This document shows, piece by piece, positions 1 to 7,038 of a stretch of DNA of 19,255 bases (position 1 is the first letter of the stretch; every line of letters starts with the position of its first letter). Origin of the DNA: SB15 sp964557285 (GTDB taxonomy: Bacteria; Chloroflexota; Anaerolineae; Aggregatilineales; J027); assembly GCA_964557285.1 (NCBI GenBank), contig CAZKZS010000060.1:1-19255 (forward strand), read 5' to 3'. A model generated the notes under the pieces. It made no database searches and was not told the origin of the DNA. It saw nothing but the letters and a program-made list of their open reading frames with translations. A program made the position numbers and the translations under genes.

Positions 1-758
1 TAACGCAGCACCATACCCCCCACCACCGGCCCAATAAATACGGTTGTGCCGCCCAGCACCGCGTAGGTCAAAATATCTACGGCGCGGTCAAAATCATAGT
101 CATCCGGCTCAACCACACGGTTTAAATGTCCACTCAGGCCGCCTGCCCCCGCCGCAATCATCGCGCCAATGATGAAGGCCACGTTTTTGTAATACACCAC
201 GTTGATTCCCAGATTCGCGGCCACCGTTTCATCCTGTCGGATGGCGGCCAGCGCCCGCCCGAATCGGGAATGCTGCATCCGGTACAAAAAATACACCACA
301 ATCAGCAAAAATAGAATCAAATGCAGGGTATCCGTTGTCACCGGAATATTTTTAATGCCTTTGCCGCCGCCCGTAATTTCGATTTTTTCATCGAAAATTT
401 CTTCGTAAATGCGGTCAAAATTCCGTATCAGGACGACAACCACTTCTCCAAAACCAATCGTTGCAATTGCCAGGTAAATGTCACTCAGCCGCAGCACAGG
501 CAGCCCGATGAGAATCGCCGTCAGCCCACCTGCCATCATGCCCATTAGAATCGCTGGAATAAACGGCCAGTCATAACGCTGGGTTAAAATCACACTTACA
601 TACGTACCAATTGCCATGAATCCGGCATTGGCTAAAGAAAACATGCCGCCGTAAAGTGTCACATAAATGCTGCATCCTAAAATGGCAGCAACCAGCATAA
701 ATTGAAAATTGGTTTCGTTAAGGCCGATAGGGGCAAAAAAATCAAAAATCGCGTCCAT
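1..758 (-). CDS. livM: Branched-chain amino acid type ABC transporter permease LivM (partial, C-terminus beyond window)
   Basis: This is the second membrane permease of a HAAT/LIV-family ABC importer, which carries amino acids or related small solutes across the cytoplasmic membrane. The frame is open from an ATG at 758 to the window edge (252 codons) and starts one base after the stop of livH. The visible protein is strongly hydrophobic. It shows the LivM hallmarks: SLANAGFMAIGTY near residue 45, LRLSDIYLAIATIGFGE near 95-110, the short G-rich loop around ITGGGKGI, and the cytoplasmic coupling segment RFGRALAAIRQDE followed by A..LGIN. LivM proteins usually have about 300-420 residues, so roughly the last fifth or more is missing. 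The compact form contrasts with the 771-residue LivM at 7035-9350. The substrate cannot be read from the permease. Confidence 0.93.
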   Translation of the reverse strand, partial: MDAIFDFFAPIGLNETNFQFMLVAAILGCSIYVTLYGGMFSLANAGFMAIGTYVSVILTQRYDWPFIPAILMGMMAGGLTAILIGLPVLRLSDIYLAIATIGFGEVVVVLIRNFDRIYEEIFDEKIEITGGGKGIKNIPVTTDTLHLILFLLIVVYFLYRMQHSRFGRALAAIRQDETVAANLGINVVYYKNVAFIIGAMIAAGAGGLSGHLNRVVEPDDYDFDRAVDILTYAVLGGTTVFIGPVVGGMVLR

Positions 759-759
759 T

Positions 760-1770
760 TTATGCCCTTACCCTGCTGGATTCGCCCAACAGCCCCTGTG
801 GACGGATAAGTAAAATTAAAAATAGGGATGAAAAGACCACTGCATCCGACAGCCAGCCGTAACCCAGCGCGATGCTCATAATTTCGATGTTGGCGACCAG
901 AAAACCGCCCACCACCGCGCCGCGTATATTCCCCAGCCCGCCTAGAATAATCACGGTTAACCCTTTTAGCGCGATGGTTGCTCCCATAAAAGGAGTCATG
1001 GAGTTAAACGCCAGTCCCTGTAAAACGCCTGCCGCCCCTGCCAGCACGCCGGACAAAAAAAACGTGAACGCAAAAATATTGCCTACATTGATGCTGAGCA
1101 ACTGCGCGATACGCTGGTTAAAAGCCACGACCCGCATGGCCTTGCCGATTTTCAGGCTGTTGACCATGTATTCAAGCAAAAACATCAGCACAATCGGAAT
1201 CAGGAAAATGGCAATCTGGATAGGGGTAATCCGCACTTCTGCATTTTCCAGAAACCAATTGACGGGTTTATCCGCCGTTCCCGGCAGCGCATCAATGCTG
1301 TCCTGGGGAAAACGTTTGGGGGTCGAGCTAAAAATCAGGGTTGCCAGACTGAGCAAAATGACCGACGCGCCGATGCTGCTAATCAACTGTGAAATGCGCG
1401 GGGCGTTGCGGCGTCGAAGCGGCATAAAGGCAACCACATCAACCGCAACGGCTACCAGCCCTCCGCCAATCATGCCTACAGGCATAGCTACCCACAGGGG
1501 CATATCGGCTTCCAGCACGGCCATTAATCCAATGTAACCGCCCCACATAAACACAGAGCTATGAGCGAGATTCAACAGCCCCAGGATGCTAAAAATCAGG
1601 GCGTAGCCAAGGGCGAATAGGCTGTAAATGCTGCCACGCCACATGGCGTTGGCAAGCTGCTGCTCCGGGCTGAGAACTTCTTTATTAAACAGGTAAGTTG
1701 CAATCAGGTAGGGGATAAGGAAACCAAGAAAAATAGCGGCCAAAACATAAAAAAGCGTGCGGAGATTCAC
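760..1770 (-). CDS. livH: Branched-chain amino acid type ABC transporter permease LivH
   Basis: This is the first membrane permease of the left LIV-type importer, 336 residues with about eight hydrophobic segments. Family signatures are visible: ALGYALIFSILGLLNLAHSS (residues about 53-72), a PLRRR.APR.SQLI.SIGAS stretch, the coupling region IGKAMRVVAFNQRIAQLLSINV, and the C-terminal LKGLTVIILGGLGNIRGA. The length is normal for LivH (about 290-340). The start is a GTG at 1770-1768, preceded by an AAGGG-type ribosome binding site about seven bases upstream. The gene follows the binding protein gene after 109 bases that hold a palindromic repeat. It is separated from livM by one base, so the two permeases are surely co-transcribed and probably translationally coupled. 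The substrate is unknown. Confidence 0.95.
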   Translation of the reverse strand: MNLRTLFYVLAAIFLGFLIPYLIATYLFNKEVLSPEQQLANAMWRGSIYSLFALGYALIFSILGLLNLAHSSVFMWGGYIGLMAVLEADMPLWVAMPVGMIGGGLVAVAVDVVAFMPLRRRNAPRISQLISSIGASVILLSLATLIFSSTPKRFPQDSIDALPGTADKPVNWFLENAEVRITPIQIAIFLIPIVLMFLLEYMVNSLKIGKAMRVVAFNQRIAQLLSINVGNIFAFTFFLSGVLAGAAGVLQGLAFNSMTPFMGATIALKGLTVIILGGLGNIRGAVVGGFLVANIEIMSIALGYGWLSDAVVFSSLFLILLIRPQGLLGESSRVRA

Positions 1771-1810
1771 GGTTTGCCCTTAATATTATTTTTCGTTCCG
1801 CCCCATATTT

Positions 1811-1869
1811 ACCCCTCCCCATCCCTCCCCATGATGATGGGGAGGGATACCTAAGGCAGGGTGGGGTCA
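1811..1869. repeat. G/C-skewed palindromic repeat between binding protein and livH
   Basis: A perfect 12-base inverted repeat (ATCCCTCCCCAT at 1821-1832 and its complement at 1837-1848, four-base loop) is flanked by further CCCCTCCCC and AGGGTGGGGT runs. It lies in the 109-base gap between the binding protein stop and livH. No T-run follows, so it is not a canonical rho-independent terminator. On the transcript it would form a strong stem-loop that could slow RNA decay or reduce readthrough into the permeases. The look is that of a dispersed intergenic element, but only one copy is present in this window. Confidence 0.6.
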
Positions 1870-1879
1870 CTTTTTATGC

Positions 1880-3094
1880 CTATTCGCCAAACACGGCGGC
1901 AGCTTCTTCAGCCGTTAAAACCCGATACTGACCATCGACGATAATCTGGGCAACGGGTTCATGGGAGGGCAGCCCTTCCTCATCAAAGGAGAACGCACCC
2001 AACGGGCTGTTAAAATCTTTCAGTTCCCGCATGGCATCCCGAACCGCCGCCGCTTCGGTGGAATTGGCACAGCGAATCGCCGTCGCCATCATCCACGCGC
2101 CTGTATAGGCTTGAACCGCAAACTGGTCGGGGGCAGCGTCGTATTCAGCTTCATACTTTTCACTGAACGCTGTACTTAGCTCGTTCTGTTTGGCAATGTT
2201 CCACGCACCGCCCACAATCACGCCATTGGCAGATTCACCTGCGCCGGTTTCTTCGCTGGCGATGCCAGGAGTATTAAAACCGTTGCCGCCGATGATGGGT
2301 CCGGTATAACCCAGGTTACGCGCCTGCTGAAGCAGTGGCACAATTTCAGCAGCCAGCGCGGACACCACAATGGCATCCGGGTTCAGCGCGATGATATTGG
2401 TGAGCTGTGCGTTGAAGTCCGTATCACCCGTAGCGAAGGTTTCTGTCGCCACCACGTTCACGCCGTTCGCTTCCAGGGATTCAACAAAAACCTCATAGCC
2501 ACTGACGGTAAATTCATCGTTGTCGCTGTACATGACGGCGACATTTTCCAGCCCTAGAATTTCAACGGCCTGCGCGACTGTGCCGGGGATGACTTTGGCT
2601 TCCGGCAGGCTGTTCCGCATATAAAAATCCCCAATGTCGGTTTCCAGATTGCTGCGGGTATTGCTCACGCCCAGCACCAGCACGCCCGCATCCTGAGCAA
2701 TCGGGTCGGCGGAAAGCGCCTGGTTGGAAAGAGTCGGGCCGATGACCATCGTCACCTGATCTTCTTCAACGAGTTTGGTCATGGCGGAAATGGAGGTTTC
2801 CACATCCGACCCCCCATCTTCCACAACAGCGACCAGATTGGCCTCGCCCAGATAGTCACTCTCGTTAATTTCTTCGATTGCCATCTGAACGGCCTGCAAC
2901 TGCGGATTGCCGTATACGGCAGCGCCACCCGTCAGGCTGAACACCACACCAACGGGAATGTCGCCAGTGAGAGTCGGGGTTTCACATTCCTCCCACAGTC
3001 CCATTTGCGGAGTTTCCTCCTGGGCGGAACTGGTGAGAGGCAGCATGGTGGCAATCACCACCAAAACAAATAGTAAATTGCGGATTTTTCGCAT
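1880..3094 (-). CDS. LIV-type ABC transporter substrate-binding protein (periplasmic-binding fold type I)
   Basis: This is the extracytoplasmic binding protein that delivers solute to the LivH/LivM permeases encoded just downstream. The N-terminus is a Sec signal peptide (MRKIR, hydrophobic core, SSA at residues 22-24, then Q25). There is no lipobox cysteine. The mature part follows the Peripla_BP_6 pattern: IPVGVVFSLTGGAAVYG at about 46-62, LVAVVEDGGSD, MVIGPTLSNQALSADPIAQDAGV, a GLENVAVMYSDND hinge segment, and NPDAIVVSALAAEIVPLLQQAR. At 404 residues it has a typical length. I prefer the ATG at 3094 over an in-frame ATG at 3121. It has an AGGAG site nine bases upstream and follows a promoter whose transcript would begin near 3123; the longer form would add nine polar residues before the signal peptide. 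The ligand is probably an amino acid, amide or urea-like compound, but this is not resolvable. Confidence 0.93.
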   Translation of the reverse strand: MRKIRNLLFVLVVIATMLPLTSSAQEETPQMGLWEECETPTLTGDIPVGVVFSLTGGAAVYGNPQLQAVQMAIEEINESDYLGEANLVAVVEDGGSDVETSISAMTKLVEEDQVTMVIGPTLSNQALSADPIAQDAGVLVLGVSNTRSNLETDIGDFYMRNSLPEAKVIPGTVAQAVEILGLENVAVMYSDNDEFTVSGYEVFVESLEANGVNVVATETFATGDTDFNAQLTNIIALNPDAIVVSALAAEIVPLLQQARNLGYTGPIIGGNGFNTPGIASEETGAGESANGVIVGGAWNIAKQNELSTAFSEKYEAEYDAAPDQFAVQAYTGAWMMATAIRCANSTEAAAVRDAMRELKDFNSPLGAFSFDEEGLPSHEPVAQIIVDGQYRVLTAEEAAAVFGE

Positions 3095-3103
3095 AATAAA
3101 ATT

Positions 3104-3108
3104 CTCCT
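3104..3108 (-). promoter_or_regulatory. Ribosome binding site deciding the start of the binding protein
   Basis: AGGAG on the - strand lies nine bases before the ATG at 3094. It falls inside the coding part of the longer reading from 3121, which has no comparable site, so it supports the shorter protein that begins with the signal peptide. Confidence 0.7.
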
Positions 3109-3129
3109 GCACATGGGTCACTGTGCTTA

Positions 3130-3158
3130 ATTATATTGCTGCCTTTCCGCCTTGCAAA
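3130..3158 (-). promoter_or_regulatory. Sigma70-like promoter for the left LIV operon
   Basis: On the - strand a perfect TATAAT (3130-3135) is preceded at 17 bases by TTTGCA (3153-3158), or at 16 bases by TTGCAA. Either -35 matches TTGACA at four of six positions. Transcription would start near 3123 and give a leader of about 28 bases before the ATG at 3094. It lies between the second kinase and the binding protein, so the importer need not depend on kinase transcription. Confidence 0.55.
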
Positions 3159-3168
3159 AAATTAGGCT

Positions 3169-4032
3169 TCAGGTGTTTTTCCAGTAGACTTTTTGCCGCG
3201 CCTGTGGGGATAGCTGTTCCAGCGCATTTGCATAGTCTCCGGCAAAATCAAGCATAGTGGCGTGGCGTTCGGCGGGTTTTTTTGCCAGCCCTTTCATGAC
3301 CACCGCTTCTATCACCGAAGGAAAATCCGGGTGGTGAATCATCATACGGGGCGGAGGAAGCTGAATATGTGCCATACTGATTTGATAGAGCTTGTCTTGC
3401 TGGAAGGGCAGTTCACCGACCAGCAGTTCATAAACCATCACCGCAAAACTGTAAATATCGCTTTGCACCCCCACATTTTCGCCCATGATCGCTTCGGGGG
3501 AAATATAATACGGCGTACCTACCGCGATTCCGGCTTCCGTCAGTGTATCGTCAATGCCGGGGCGCTTGGAAAATCCAAAATCTGCCAGATAGTATTTTTT
3601 CTCCAGTTCATCGTACAGGATATTCCCTGGTTTAATGTCGCGGTGAATAATACCTTCCTCATGTCCGGCATGGAGCGCGGGGGCAATATCCCGCACGATA
3701 AAGCCGACTTCTTCCGGTGAGAGGGGGGCATGTTTCATTTTGTCCTGCAAAGACGGCCCATGAATCAATCGAGTGACCATAAAAAGCACATCATTTTCAT
3801 AGCCGTAATCCAGAATCGGAACAGCGCAGGGATGGCGAACGGCCTGTGTTAGACGAATTTCACGCAGAAAACGACGCTGAAAGTCACCATTTTCCGCCAG
3901 TTTGCTGTTCAGCACCTTCAGCGCGACCTGTGTACCTTCGGGACTACGCGCCTGATAAATATCGCCCGTTGTTCCGTGTGCCAGAAAAGCACCCACCAGA
4001 TAATTTTTTATTCGCTTCCCTGAAAAAGTCAT
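3169..4032 (-). CDS. Soluble Hanks-type Ser/Thr protein kinase (second of tandem pair)
   Basis: This cytoplasmic eukaryotic-like protein kinase of 287 residues consists of the catalytic domain and almost nothing else. The ATP-binding lysine is K39 (VALKVL) and the helix-C glutamate is probably E58. The catalytic loop HRDIKPGN spans 130-137, the DFG motif is at 151-153, and an SPE stands in place of APE after VGTPYYI. The glycine-rich loop reads AHGTTG (18-23), lacking the first glycine of GxGxxG, which its partner keeps. All core catalytic residues remain, so activity is likely but perhaps altered. There is no transmembrane helix, PASTA or other sensor domain. It begins seven bases after the first kinase stop, with a GGTGA site overlapping that stop, so the pair is one operon. 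Substrates are unknown; the neighbouring transporters are only positional candidates. Confidence 0.92.
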   Translation of the reverse strand: MTFSGKRIKNYLVGAFLAHGTTGDIYQARSPEGTQVALKVLNSKLAENGDFQRRFLREIRLTQAVRHPCAVPILDYGYENDVLFMVTRLIHGPSLQDKMKHAPLSPEEVGFIVRDIAPALHAGHEEGIIHRDIKPGNILYDELEKKYYLADFGFSKRPGIDDTLTEAGIAVGTPYYISPEAIMGENVGVQSDIYSFAVMVYELLVGELPFQQDKLYQISMAHIQLPPPRMMIHHPDFPSVIEAVVMKGLAKKPAERHATMLDFAGDYANALEQLSPQARQKVYWKNT

Positions 4033-4039
4033 CGTGATG

Positions 4040-4903
4040 TCACCAGTAAATTTTTGAACGGAGGTCGTCGGGCAGGTCTTTTAGCACCTCGTAATAGGCT
4101 CTGGCGAAATCCAGAGTGCTGTTGTAGCGGTTCTGGCGGGATTTTTCCAGCGCTTTAAACACCACATTTTGCAGCGACACCGGAAATTCAGGATGATGCG
4201 TGGTGATAGGCGGCGGTGGGTCGTCCGCGTGCATTTTGAGCAGTTGATAGGGATTTTTGTTTTCAAAAGGCAGCCTGCCCGTCAGCAGTTCATACACCAT
4301 GATTCCCAGACTGTAAATATCGCTGCGGGGGTCGGGGTCTTCGCTGTAGGCTATTTCCGGCGGCATGTATTCCCATGTGCCGACGGCCGTTCCACGCTCC
4401 GTCAGGGTTGTATCCAGACCGGGGCGTTTAGATAGACCAAAGTCGGCCAGATAAAACTTCAAGGTTTTGCCGCGCCCTTCGACCAGCACATTATCCGGTT
4501 TTAAATCCCGATGGATGATATTTTTTTCGTGTCCCGCGTTAACTGCCGGAGCAATATCATGGAGAACGTGCCAGGTCGCCGTTGGCGAAAACTGCTGCTG
4601 CACCATCAGCCGAACGAGCGTCGTACCATCAATAAATTTCATCACCATAAAAAGCGTATTTTTATAAAAACCATAATCCAGAATCGGCACAATATTTTCA
4701 TGCTGGACAGACTGCATCAGACGGATTTCGCGGATAAAACGGTTCTGAAACTGTGGGTCTGTGGCGAACTCCTCCCGCATGATTTTAATGGCTACTCGTT
4801 CGCTTTTGCCGTTAAACGCCTGGTAGACTTCTCCCAATCCCCCGCGCCCAACCAGGGGACCAACGATATATTCCTTAATTTGTTCACCCGGAGATAATGG
4901 CAT
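4040..4903 (-). CDS. Soluble Hanks-type Ser/Thr protein kinase (first of tandem pair)
   Basis: This Ser/Thr protein kinase is nearly pure catalytic domain. It has an intact glycine loop GRGGLG (19-24), K40 in VAIKIM, helix-C E59, catalytic loop HRDLKPDN (131-138), DFG (154-156) and PPE in the APE position. The frame stays open upstream to 5029. I place the start at the ATG at 4903 because the protein then aligns end to end with its neighbour (MPLSPGEQIKEYIVG against MTFSGKRIKNYLVG), and both are exactly 287 residues. The upstream codons also read through a palindromic repeat. The two proteins clearly share ancestry (VPILDYG, DIAPA, FGxSKRPG, SDIYS, MVYELL, LPF, YW at the end), so they arose by tandem duplication. 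No membrane segment or ligand-binding domain is present. The target is unknown. Confidence 0.93.
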   Translation of the reverse strand: MPLSPGEQIKEYIVGPLVGRGGLGEVYQAFNGKSERVAIKIMREEFATDPQFQNRFIREIRLMQSVQHENIVPILDYGFYKNTLFMVMKFIDGTTLVRLMVQQQFSPTATWHVLHDIAPAVNAGHEKNIIHRDLKPDNVLVEGRGKTLKFYLADFGLSKRPGLDTTLTERGTAVGTWEYMPPEIAYSEDPDPRSDIYSLGIMVYELLTGRLPFENKNPYQLLKMHADDPPPPITTHHPEFPVSLQNVVFKALEKSRQNRYNSTLDFARAYYEVLKDLPDDLRSKIYW

Positions 4904-4933
4904 ATTTTTTTCCAACCCTAACCCTCTTCTAAC

Positions 4934-4939
4934 AGTATA
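4934..4939 (-). promoter_or_regulatory. Possible -10 element for the kinase pair
   Basis: TATACT on the - strand is 30 bases before the preferred kinase ATG. I see no good -35 hexamer 16-18 bases upstream (the sequence there is C-rich), so this is a tentative promoter. Confidence 0.3.
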
Positions 4940-4988
4940 GTCGCTTTTGGCGGGTATGGGGAAAAATGCGTGGACAGAGGCAATTCGG

Positions 4989-5017
4989 GTAGGGACACGG
5001 CACTGCCGTGTCCCTAC
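4989..5017. repeat. 29-base perfect palindrome (dispersed-repeat type)
   Basis: Two 14-base arms (GTAGGGACACGGCA at 4989-5002 and its exact complement at 5004-5017) surround a single central base at 5003. It sits between the lipoprotein stop (5035) and the first kinase. Elements of this GTAGGGACACGGCA style recur between genes in some cyanobacterial and Chloroflexota genomes, as I recall. Only one copy occurs here. With no T-run it is not a standard terminator, though the strong stem could mark or protect the 3' end of the long LIV transcript. Both strands can be read through it as the spurious peptide VGTR(Q/H)CRVPT. Confidence 0.75.
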
Positions 5018-5034
5018 GGTCATGTACACTGTAT

Positions 5035-5538
5035 TTAACTGGCGTTTTTCACCACGTCGACCATCGTGTTCAGCAGGGCTTCAACATCTTCCGCCGGAAT
5101 TTCGGTTTCAGCAGGATCGGGTGGAAGAATCATCAGCGTAATCACGGTATCTTTGGACTGCATATAGGCCAGCGTGCCACCGGGGAAAGTAGCAATATCG
5201 ACCCGTTCACCGCCCGGACGTTCGGTTTCAAACCGGACGCCCTGTAACTGCCAGTTGCGGACTTTTTCCGCCAGCGCAACATTGGCCGCCGTTTCTGTCG
5301 CATAAACATCCACGCTGATATAGGCAAGCGCATCATCTTCCCCTTCATAGGTCAGGGTGACATGCCCAAAACTGGACGCATTTTCCGGCGTTAATTCCAG
5401 ACGGTCATCGTCGGCTTCCCAGTTGCCAATTTCTTCAGGAAAACGGTTTGCCCAATCGCTGGCTTTGCTTTTAGGGTCAGGACGGCAGGCTGCCAGCATT
5501 CCCACCAAAAAAATGAGTAACAGCACCAGACGAGGCAT
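5035..5538 (-). CDS. Small lipoprotein of unknown function at the end of the LIV operon
   Basis: This protein of 167 residues has a clear lipoprotein signal: MPRLVLLLIFLVGM then lipobox LAAC, with the lipidated cysteine at residue 18. The mature part is acidic and has no further membrane segment. It begins RPDPKSKASDWANRFP, continues through apparent beta strands (HVTLTYEGEDDALAYISVDVY, VDIATFPGGTLAYM, TVITLMILPP), and ends in a helix (AEDVEALLNTMVDVV). I do not recognise a family. It starts three bases after livF stops, so it is the last gene of the second LIV operon and is probably anchored on the outer face of the cytoplasmic membrane beside the importer. A helper or sensing role for the transporter is only a guess. 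Confidence 0.85.
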   Translation of the reverse strand: MPRLVLLLIFLVGMLAACRPDPKSKASDWANRFPEEIGNWEADDDRLELTPENASSFGHVTLTYEGEDDALAYISVDVYATETAANVALAEKVRNWQLQGVRFETERPGGERVDIATFPGGTLAYMQSKDTVITLMILPPDPAETEIPAEDVEALLNTMVDVVKNAS

Positions 5539-5541
5539 AAA

Positions 5542-6252
5542 TTAGTGTCCCCCCAGGTATGCAGCCCGCACATCTTCATTCGCGGCAAGGGCGGCAGCAG
5601 TATCCGCCATCACGACCTGTCCGGTTTGCAGCACATATCCCCGGTGGGCAACCTTTAAGGCCATTTGTGCGTTTTGCTCAACCAGTAAAATCGTGGTTTT
5701 TTCTTCCTGATTCAAATACGTGATGATTTTAAAAATTTCCTGTACCAGCATCGGCGCTAGCCCCATGGATGGCTCATCCAGCAGCAAAATTTTAGGGCGG
5801 GTCATCAGCGCCCGTCCTATCGCCAGCATTTGCTGTTCACCGCCAGAAAGGGTGCCACCTGCCTGTTTTTCACGCTCTCTTAAACGCGGGAAAAGCGAAA
5901 ACACATACTCCATGTCGTTATGAATCCCCTCAGCATCATTACGGGAATACGCGCCCAGTTCCAGATTTTCGCGCACGGACATACGGGCAAAAATTTTGCG
6001 CCCTTCCGGGCTTTGACCAATCCCGCGTGCCACAATTTCATGCGGTTTCAGGCGGGTGATGTCCTCCCCATAAAGTAAAATTTGTCCCTCTGCCGCCCGT
6101 CGAATCCCGCAGATGGTGTTCAGAGTCGTAGTTTTTCCTGCCCCATTGCTGCCGATAAGGGTGACAATTTCACCTTCTTCTACCCGCAGCGATACCCCTT
6201 TTAGGGCATGAATTTTCCCGTAAAACGTATGAATATTCCGAACTTCAAGCAT
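5542..6252 (-). CDS. livF: LIV-type ABC transporter ATP-binding protein LivF
   Basis: One of the two cytoplasmic ATPases that power the second LIV importer, 236 residues, the normal length. The motifs in order are Walker A GSNGAGKT (34-41), Q-loop glutamine Q80 in GIGQSPEGRKIF, ABC signature LSGGEQ (135-140), Walker B ILLLDEP (155-161), and VEQNAQ near 191-196, where many ABC proteins have a histidine. The EGR.IF after the Q-loop and the EQN motif are typical of LivF rather than LivG. A GGAGG ribosome site precedes the ATG, and only three bases separate it from livG. It is followed at three bases by the orphan lipoprotein gene. Confidence 0.97.
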   Translation of the reverse strand: MLEVRNIHTFYGKIHALKGVSLRVEEGEIVTLIGSNGAGKTTTLNTICGIRRAAEGQILLYGEDITRLKPHEIVARGIGQSPEGRKIFARMSVRENLELGAYSRNDAEGIHNDMEYVFSLFPRLREREKQAGGTLSGGEQQMLAIGRALMTRPKILLLDEPSMGLAPMLVQEIFKIITYLNQEEKTTILLVEQNAQMALKVAHRGYVLQTGQVVMADTAAALAANEDVRAAYLGGH

Positions 6253-6255
6253 AAC

Positions 6256-7038
6256 TCAGGCCTCCTCCAGACTCGTGCCGAGATAGGCTTCAATCACACG
6301 CGGGTTAGCGCGAATTTCTTCCGGTTTGCCGTCCGCGATAACCTTGCCATAATCCAGAACGGTAATATGGTCAGAGACATTCATCACCAGACTCATGTCG
6401 TGTTCAATCAGGAAAATAGTCAGTTTCAACTGGTCACGCAGATTTTTAATAAAGCCGATCATACCTCTGGTTTCCTGTGGATTCATGCCCGCCGTTGGTT
6501 CATCCAGCAGCAGCAGCACCGGATCGCTGGCAAGGGCGCGGGCAACTTCCAGACGGCGCTGCATCCCATAGGCCAGATTGGTTGCCAGGTCATCGCCGTG
6601 TCCTTCCAGCCCAATGAAATCCAGCAAGTCGTAGGCTTTGGCAAGGCAGTGTCGGCTTTCGGCACGGTTGGCAGGATGCCGCGCGACCGCCCCCAGAGGG
6701 CCGGCATGAAGGCGGGTATGCATCCCCACCATGATATTTTCCAGCACGGTCATGTTGCCAAACAGGTGAATGTTCTGATAGGTACGGGCAATACCCATCG
6801 CCGTTACCTGATCGGGACGCAGCCCGTGAATGGGGCGTCCATTAAAGATGATTTCCCCTTCTTCTGGCTTATAAAATCCGGTAACACAGTTAAAAAAAGT
6901 TGTTTTGCCCGCCCCGTTTGGCCCGATGAGACTGGCAATCGTCTGGCGGGGAATTTGCATACTCGCTTCGGAAACAGCTACCAGCCCGCCAAATCGTTTG
7001 GTGATGTTTCTAACGTCCAGGATGAGTTCCTGATTCAT
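6256..7038 (-). CDS. livG: LIV-type ABC transporter ATP-binding protein LivG
   Basis: The second ATPase of this importer, 260 residues. Walker A is GPNGAGKT (39-46), the Q-loop sits in ARTYQNIHLF (Q88), the signature is the LivG-style LAYGMQRRLEVARAL (155-169), Walker B is LLLLDEP (175-181), and the H-loop histidine is H213 in IEHDM. The loop after the Q-loop (VGMHTRLHAGPLGAV...) and the C-terminal NPRVIEAYLG are also typical of LivG. The ATG overlaps the livM stop by four bases (ATGA), and an excellent AAGGAGG site lies inside the livM 3' end (7049-7055), so translation is probably coupled. Confidence 0.97.
   Translation of the reverse strand: MNQELILDVRNITKRFGGLVAVSEASMQIPRQTIASLIGPNGAGKTTFFNCVTGFYKPEEGEIIFNGRPIHGLRPDQVTAMGIARTYQNIHLFGNMTVLENIMVGMHTRLHAGPLGAVARHPANRAESRHCLAKAYDLLDFIGLEGHGDDLATNLAYGMQRRLEVARALASDPVLLLLDEPTAGMNPQETRGMIGFIKNLRDQLKLTIFLIEHDMSLVMNVSDHITVLDYGKVIADGKPEEIRANPRVIEAYLGTSLEEA

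Noticed and set aside
872..1537. Open frame of 221 codons on the + strand
   Set aside because: It is antisense to livH, whose family motifs are certain. The translated product is rich in S, T, P and A, as expected from reading a membrane protein gene backwards.
1685..1870. Small protein gene on the - strand reading through the 1811-1869 repeat
   Set aside because: It overlaps the livH start out of frame, its first third is translated palindrome, and no ribosome site is seen.
4989..5017. Rho-independent terminator for the second LIV operon
   Set aside because: The stem is strong but no T-run follows on either strand, so it is listed as a repeat.
4904..5029. 42-residue N-terminal extension of the first kinase
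   Set aside because: It reads through a perfect palindrome and a possible promoter, and it would break the exact length match with the tandem copy.
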